64,000 nt of DNA from 40CM-4-68-19 sp036513415 (GTDB taxonomy: Bacteria; Myxococcota; Myxococcia; Myxococcales; 40CM-4-68-19): contig DATBZA010000158.1 in the NCBI GenBank assembly GCA_036513415.1, positions 1-64,000 of the forward strand. Reading direction: 5' to 3'. Positions 59,726 through 64,000 of the stretch are shown one piece after another. The notes under the pieces were generated by a model. That model made no database searches. It worked only from the letters and a program-made list of their open reading frames with translations, and had not been told where the DNA came from. Numbering within the stretch: position 1 is the first letter of the stretch; every line of letters starts with the position of its first letter. The position numbers were made by a program, and so were the translations under genes.

Positions 59726-60594
59726 CACTGGACCACCGCTTTCAGATAGGCCAGCAGCCCCTCGCGCAGCTCGGGACGCTTCAAGGCGTAGGCGACGTTC
59801 GCCATCAGATATCCGAGGCGATCGCCGGCGTCGTGCCGCTCGCCCTTGAACCGGACGCCGATCAGCCGCCCCTGTTGGGCGAGCACGGCCAGCGCGTCGG
59901 TGAGCTGGATCTCCCCGCCGGCGCCGGGCTTCACCTGCTCGAGGATTGCGAAGACGTCCGGCGGCAGCAGGTAGCGGCCGACCACTGCCAGGTTGGAAGG
60001 GGCCGACCCGCGCGGCGGCTTCTCCACGATGCGGTCGACGAGGATGTTGCCGTCGGGCAGCGCCTTTCCGGCGGCCACCCCGTACACGTGCGTCTGGTCT
60101 TCCGCGACGGGCATCAGCGCCACGGCCGCCTTGCCGGTCTGCATGGCGACCCGCGCGAGCTGGCCGATGCCCGGCTCGTCCGAATCGATCAGGTCGTCGC
60201 CGAGCAGGACCCCGAACCACTCGTCGCCCACGGCGGGCCTCGCGACGAGCACCGCATGGCCCAGCCCCAGCGGCTCCTTCTGGCGCACGCTGATCAGGCG
60301 CACCATGTCGCTGATCGCGCGGGTCTTCTTGAGCAGCTCGATCTTGTTGCCGCGCGAGAGCGCGTCCTCCAGCTCGGGGCTGCGGTCGAAGTGGTCCTCG
60401 ATCGACGATTTCCCGCGCCCGTTCACCACGATCACCTGCCCGGCGCCGGCCTTCACCGCCTCCTCCACGATCAGCTGGATGGTGGGGGTGTCCACGATGG
60501 GGAGCATCTCCTTCGGGACGGCCTTGGTGGCGGGGAGGAACCGCGTCCCCAAGCCGGCGGCGGGGATGACGACCTTGCGCAAGGGATGCTTCAT
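59725..60594 (-). CDS. galU: UTP-glucose-1-phosphate uridylyltransferase
   Basis: A 289-residue nucleotidyltransferase making UDP-glucose for LPS, capsule and other glycans. PAAGLGTRFLPATKAVPKEM (about 11-30) is the nucleotide-binding motif, with EEAVKAG, GVLLGDDLID (about 128-137) and VGRYLLPPDVF. Length is typical. The ATG at 60594 is divergent from the gene at 60654, 59 bases away. The next gene on the minus strand overlaps its stop by one base. Confidence 0.95.
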   Translation of the reverse strand: MKHPLRKVVIPAAGLGTRFLPATKAVPKEMLPIVDTPTIQLIVEEAVKAGAGQVIVVNGRGKSSIEDHFDRSPELEDALSRGNKIELLKKTRAISDMVRLISVRQKEPLGLGHAVLVARPAVGDEWFGVLLGDDLIDSDEPGIGQLARVAMQTGKAAVALMPVAEDQTHVYGVAAGKALPDGNILVDRIVEKPPRGSAPSNLAVVGRYLLPPDVFAILEQVKPGAGGEIQLTDALAVLAQQGRLIGVRFKGERHDAGDRLGYLMANVAYALKRPELREGLLAYLKAVVQ

Positions 60595-60638
60595 GGCGGC
60601 GGCCAAGGTAGCAAAGGGGTCTGACGCAGGCCAGCCGC

Positions 60639-60644
60639 TATATT
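60639..60644 (+). promoter_or_regulatory. possible -10 (TATATT) close to the 60654 start
   Basis: TATATT lies ten bases before the ATG at 60654, in the 59-base divergent gap with galU. If used, transcription would begin only about three bases before the ATG, giving an almost leaderless mRNA. No good -35 stands at 16-18 bases (GGGGTC). The signal is weak and could be chance. Confidence 0.25.
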
Positions 60645-60653
60645 GTCGGGTGC

Positions 60654-61508
60654 ATGCGATCTGCACTTGGGTTGTTGCTCGTCACGGGCGCCGCGCTCGC
60701 GGACAACCGCGTCCAGGATCCCGGCTCCCCGTGGCCGGCCAGCGTGGACATGCCGCGGGCGACCTCGATGGGAGGCGCGCACGCGGCCATCGCCACGGGC
60801 AACGACGCGCTCACCGTCAATCCGGCGGGGCTCTCGCAGGTCCGGCGGTACCATTTCGAGATGGACGGCCTCTACGACTCGCGGTTTCCCGCCCAGGCCG
60901 TGATGGCGAGCCTGGTGGACGCGGTCTCGGGACCGGTGGCGAGCGGCCTGATCTGGTCGCGGTGGGCCAGCGGGCAGCCCTCGGGGCGGGGCGAGGGATG
61001 GAGCATCGGCGCAGGCTATTCCGGGGTCATCGGGCAGGGGCTGTTCCTCGGCGGGGAGACGAAGTTCCTCCGGTTCCACACGCCCGACGGGCTGGTGCAT
61101 AAATTCGCGCAGGACGTCGGATTCCTCTCGAAACGCGGGAACTTTTCCTTCGCCACCGTGCTCCAGAACATCTCGACCGAGAAGATTCCCCTCTTCCCGC
61201 TCACGGGAGTGGCGGCGGTCGCCTGGGGGACGGACAGCGACTGGCATCTCGCGTTCGACTATCGCGCCGACCTGTCCGATACGAGCAACGTCAAGAGCAG
61301 GCTGGCCGCGGGGGCGGAGGTCCTGATCGGCGACGCGCTGGCGCTGCGCGGCGGAGCCACCCGGGACACCGCCGCGAAGCAGTGGTGGCTCTCAGCGGGC
61401 ATCGGGCTCGTGACCGAGAAGGGCGGGATCCAAGTGGTCTGGCGCAGGCGGGTGGAAGGGCCCTATGATCAGTTCTTCGAGGGCGGGCTGACCATCTACT
61501 TGCAGTAG
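60654..61508 (+). CDS. PorV/OmpP1-like outer-membrane protein
   Basis: A 284-residue exported protein. The signal peptide is MRSALGLLLVTGAALA, cleaved at about residue 16. It is followed by DMPRATSMGGAHAAIATGND and LTVNPAGLSQVRRYHFEMD, the N-terminal signature (G-G-A, then D, then NPAG) of PorV/OmpP1/FadL-type barrels. Many strands follow, and it ends GGLTIYLQ. Its job is unknown; some members help secretion, others carry hydrophobic solutes. It has 5 bases to the convergent ABC transporter ATPase gene. Confidence 0.78.
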   Translation: MRSALGLLLVTGAALADNRVQDPGSPWPASVDMPRATSMGGAHAAIATGNDALTVNPAGLSQVRRYHFEMDGLYDSRFPAQAVMASLVDAVSGPVASGLIWSRWASGQPSGRGEGWSIGAGYSGVIGQGLFLGGETKFLRFHTPDGLVHKFAQDVGFLSKRGNFSFATVLQNISTEKIPLFPLTGVAAVAWGTDSDWHLAFDYRADLSDTSNVKSRLAAGAEVLIGDALALRGGATRDTAAKQWWLSAGIGLVTEKGGIQVVWRRRVEGPYDQFFEGGLTIYLQ

Positions 61509-61513
61509 AGCGG

Positions 61514-62299
61514 TCAGCGGACGATCCGCGGCGCGACCAGGGGCTGTCCGGTCGCTGGATTCGGCACCACCTCGACGTCCGTCCCGTAGACCGGCGACAG
61601 CACCGCTGACCGCAGCACCTCCCCCACCGTGCCCTCCGCAACGACGCGTCCGCGGTCTAGCAGCGCGAGCCGGTCGCAGGCGGCCCCGGCCAGGGCCAGG
61701 TCGTGCAGGACCAGGAGGGCCCCGCCGCCCTCGCGCGCCCTCCGCCGGAGCGCGTTCACCAGCAGGACCTGGTGGGCGAGGTCGAGCGCGGCCGTTGGCT
61801 CGTCGAGGACCAGCAGGGCCGCTTCCTGGGCGAACGCGCGGGCCAGAAACACCCGTTGCCGTTCGCCACCGGAGAGCTGCGAGATGGGCCGATCCCCGAG
61901 ATCCAGCGCATCGACCTCCTGCAGCGCCGCGCGCGCGCGGTCCAGATCGCGTGGCCCTTCGAGCGACCAGAGCCCCAGGTGCGGCGCCCGCCCCATCAGC
62001 GCCACCTCGTGGGCGGTGAAAGAGAGATCGTGGGGCGGCTGCTGCGGGAGGAAGGCGACCCGGCGGGCGCGCTCGCGCCGGGAGAGCCTCGAGAGCGGCT
62101 CACCCTGCAGCGACACCGAGCCCTGCTGCGGCTTCAAGAGCCCGCAGCAGAGCCGCGCCAGCGTGCTCTTTCCGGCGGCATTGGGACCGATGACGCCGAC
62201 CACTTCGCCCCGCGCGAGGCGGAGGGAGACGCCGGCCACCGCCTCGGGTGCGCCCGCCGAGTGGCGGTAGCGCAGATCGCGGGCGTCGAGCAGCGTCAC
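61514..62299 (-). CDS. ABC transporter ATP-binding protein (BtuD/FhuC type)
   Basis: A 261-residue ATPase of the cobalamin/iron-siderophore type. Walker A is GVIGPNAAGKSTLARL, the signature is QLSGGERQRVFLARA, Walker B is ALLVLDEPTAALDL, and the H-loop is LLVLHDLALA. Length and C-terminal extension fit FhuC/BtuD. Its start overlaps the permease stop by four bases, so it is translated with the permease. Which metal complex is carried (cobalamin, haem or siderophore) cannot be said. Confidence 0.93.
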   Translation of the reverse strand: MTLLDARDLRYRHSAGAPEAVAGVSLRLARGEVVGVIGPNAAGKSTLARLCCGLLKPQQGSVSLQGEPLSRLSRRERARRVAFLPQQPPHDLSFTAHEVALMGRAPHLGLWSLEGPRDLDRARAALQEVDALDLGDRPISQLSGGERQRVFLARAFAQEAALLVLDEPTAALDLAHQVLLVNALRRRAREGGGALLVLHDLALAGAACDRLALLDRGRVVAEGTVGEVLRSAVLSPVYGTDVEVVPNPATGQPLVAPRIVR

Positions 62300-63318
62300 T
62301 GCCGGCTCCGCATCAAGAGGACGAAGAGCGGCGCGCCGACGATCGCGGTCACTGCTCCGACCGGCGGCTCCGCGCCCAATCCACGGAAGAGCACGCGCGC
62401 CAGCGCGTCGGCGAGCACCAGGAACGCCGCTCCGCCCAGCGCGGAGGCGGGCAGCACCACCCGGTGGTCCGGACCGGTGAGCAGCCGGACGGCGTGCGGA
62501 ACGATGAGCCCCACGAAGCCGACCAGGCCGGTGAACGCGACCGCGATCCCCACCGCGGCGCTGGCGGCGAAGAAAGCGAGCAGGCGCGTGCGCCCGACGT
62601 CCACGCCCAACGCCGCGGCTCCCTCGTCCCCGAGGGCGAGCAGGTTCAGGCGCCCGGCGAGTGCCAGCAGCACCAGCGCAGGCACGATCAGCGCGATACC
62701 CGCTCCCGCCAGGAGCGGCATCGCCTCGTAGCCCAGCGTTCCCGCCAGCCAGAGCGAGACCGCCTGCAGCTGATCGGGGCGCAGCACCGCCTCCACCGAG
62801 AGCACCAGGGCGGAAGCGAAGGAGTTGAACACCACACCGACCAGGAGGGCGCGCGCGGGGTCGAGATAGCCGCGCGCCCGGCCCAGGGTGAACACGAACA
62901 GCGCCGCGGCCATGGCGCCCGCCACCGCCGCGAGTTGGGTCGGGAGCACGCCCGCGAACGACGCCGCCGACGCAGCCGCAGCGCCGATCGCGGACCCGGA
63001 CGCGACGGTCACCACCGCGGTCCCGATGGCGGCTCCGCCCGAGAGGCCGAAGACGAACGGATCGGCCAGCGGGTTGCGCAGCAAGGCTTGCAAGGCGACG
63101 CCGGCGACGGAGAGGGCGGCGCCCACTTCCGCGGCGAGCAGCACGCGCGGCAGACGGAGCCGGAAGAGCACCGTCGCGTCCGGCTCGCGACCTTGCAAAG
63201 CGTCGCGAAGCGAGAGGGCCCCGGCGCCGGTGGAGAGCCCGACCAGGGCCGCGAGTGCGACGACGGGGACCAGGACGGCGACGGCGAGAGCGGCGCGCGC
63301 TGCGGCCGAACGCCTCAT
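62296..63318 (-). CDS. ABC transporter permease (BtuC/FecCD type)
   Basis: A 340-residue integral membrane protein with about ten helices, FecCD family. RLPRVLLAAEVGAALSVAGV at about 52-71 is the first family mark, ALLRNPLADPFVFGLSGGAA (about 78) the second, and the second half repeats the pattern (FTGLVGFVGLIVPHAVRLLTG near 265). It forms the channel of the vitamin B12/iron-type importer. Overlaps the ATPase by four bases and the binding protein by four. Confidence 0.93.
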   Translation of the reverse strand: MRRSAAARAALAVAVLVPVVALAALVGLSTGAGALSLRDALQGREPDATVLFRLRLPRVLLAAEVGAALSVAGVALQALLRNPLADPFVFGLSGGAAIGTAVVTVASGSAIGAAAASAASFAGVLPTQLAAVAGAMAAALFVFTLGRARGYLDPARALLVGVVFNSFASALVLSVEAVLRPDQLQAVSLWLAGTLGYEAMPLLAGAGIALIVPALVLLALAGRLNLLALGDEGAAALGVDVGRTRLLAFFAASAAVGIAVAFTGLVGFVGLIVPHAVRLLTGPDHRVVLPASALGGAAFLVLADALARVLFRGLGAEPPVGAVTAIVGAPLFVLLMRSRQ

Positions 63319-64000
63319 CCGCCGAGCGCCGCTGCGAGATCGGAGAGCGCCTCCGGCAGCCTGGGCCCGGGATGGAGCAGGGCGGTCGACCGGAGCGAGG
63401 TCACGCGAGTTTTCTCCAGCCCGGGGATCGGCGCGCGACCGGCGGGCGCTTCGACCCCGCAGAGCACGATCACTTCGGCGCGGGCGCGGACGGCCGCCTC
63501 GGCGCTGAGCCGGAAGAACGGCAGGTCGTTCGCGCCCGCCGCGTTCTCGCCTCCGGCGTCCTCGAGAAGCTCGCCGGCGAAACCCCGGGGGCCGGCGACC
63601 ACCAGCGGGTCGAGCCCGAACACCAGCAGCGCCCGGACCCTCCGGCGCCCGGAGGCGTGGGCGCGGGCTTCGCGGCGCGCGGCCTCGAGCCGGTGGCGCA
63701 GGGCGCGGCCCCGGTCGGGAACGGCGAGGAGCTGGGCAATCCCGCCGATCGCGTCCTCGATGTTCGCGATGCTGGAGAGCGGAAAGGTTTCCACCGCGAT
63801 CCCGAGGCGCGCCAGGGTCTCGACTGGCCCCCGGTTCTCCGGCGCTGGCTCCGCCAGGATCAGGTCGGGCTGCAGGGCGAGCACGGCTTCGGGCTGGGGA
63901 TCGTTGTAGCCGCCGATGCGCGGGATCTCCCGCGCACGTGGATCGTCGTCGAACCGGGTGACGCCGACGAGCCGGGCCCGCGCCCCGAGCTCGAGGACGA
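63315..64000 (-). CDS. ABC transporter periplasmic substrate-binding protein, 5' end cut by window edge
   Basis: A partial protein of about 228 residues (C-terminal part), BtuF/FecB-type (helical backbone) binding protein. RLVGVTRFDDDPRAREIPRIG (shortened to VTRFDDDPRAREIPRIGG) and VLALQPDLILAEPAPENR are the usual N-terminal lobe strands, with later VVAGPRGFAGELLEDAG and ARAEVIVLCGVEAPAGRAPI. The signal peptide lies to the right of base 64000. Its start to the permease shares four bases. A B12 riboswitch or TonB receptor could lie outside the window. Confidence 0.88.
   Translation of the reverse strand, partial: VLELGARARLVGVTRFDDDPRAREIPRIGGYNDPQPEAVLALQPDLILAEPAPENRGPVETLARLGIAVETFPLSSIANIEDAIGGIAQLLAVPDRGRALRHRLEAARREARAHASGRRRVRALLVFGLDPLVVAGPRGFAGELLEDAGGENAAGANDLPFFRLSAEAAVRARAEVIVLCGVEAPAGRAPIPGLEKTRVTSLRSTALLHPGPRLPEALSDLAAALGG

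Overview
The window is a compact, high-GC (roughly 70% by eye) chromosomal segment carrying 64 protein genes, with overlapping or nearly abutting operons and one gene-free stretch above 300 bases (34164-34652). I saw no tRNA, rRNA, CRISPR array, insertion sequence or phage gene. The content suggests a Myxococcota (former Deltaproteobacteria) chromosome or metagenome bin: a TIGR04551-like outer-membrane protein, a minimal bacterial histone-fold protein, PilZ and HD-GYP proteins for cyclic-di-GMP signalling, many GTG/TTG starts, and a complete Gram-negative envelope toolkit. This placement is inference; no rRNA is present.

Layout. 1-3025 (minus): PuuD-like membrane protein, cupin, RluA pseudouridine synthase, histone-fold protein, and an alpha/beta hydrolase cut by the left edge. 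3152-6018 (plus): Fe/Mn superoxide dismutase, an unknown 490-residue protein and a PilZ protein. 5982-9324 (minus): M15 dipeptidase, a small unknown protein, a lipoprotein, and the SpmA/SpmB pair. 9425-20355 (plus): an outer-membrane protein, a 43-residue LptM-like lipoprotein, then a nearly complete succinylase-type diaminopimelate/lysine cluster (lysA, dapA, dapB, FAH-family gene, dapC, sensor kinase, dapD, dapE) ending in folK. Only dapF is missing. 20437-22605: hemerythrin-like protein, thioesterase, kdsD.

22680-28093 (plus): a TetR/FadR-type repressor with a clear promoter/operator, etfB, etfA, a metallo-beta-lactamase (MBL) fold hydrolase, a Ca2+/H+ exchanger and an EamA transporter. 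28127-34163: an MBL-like protein that has lost its main metal motif, a Nudix-MBL fusion on the minus strand, a fatty-acid hydroxylase, an HD-domain phosphohydrolase and a GAF/HD-GYP protein. 34164-34652 holds nested palindromes before an MFS transporter (34653). 35904-40830: M28 peptidase, mercaptopyruvate-type sulfurtransferase, an RpfG-like response regulator and an RlmI-like methyltransferase.

40885-47509 (plus): the MoxR-DUF58-transglutaminase module, mutM, a nucleotidyltransferase-like gene and a metallophosphoesterase. 47521-50002 (minus): unknown gene and subtilase. 50126-53091: YggU-like gene converging on alaS. 53154-60594 (minus): beta-barrel protein, methyltransferase, coiled-coil protein, def, priA, LolA-like protein, galU. 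60654-64000: PorV-like barrel protein and a BtuCDF-type ABC importer cut by the right edge.

No unmistakably new multi-gene system is visible. The best leads are the histone-fold protein, the LptM call, the FadR-like operator over etfBA, the sensor kinase inside the dap cluster, the Nudix-MBL fusion, the degenerate MBL protein and the palindrome cluster at 34381-34440.
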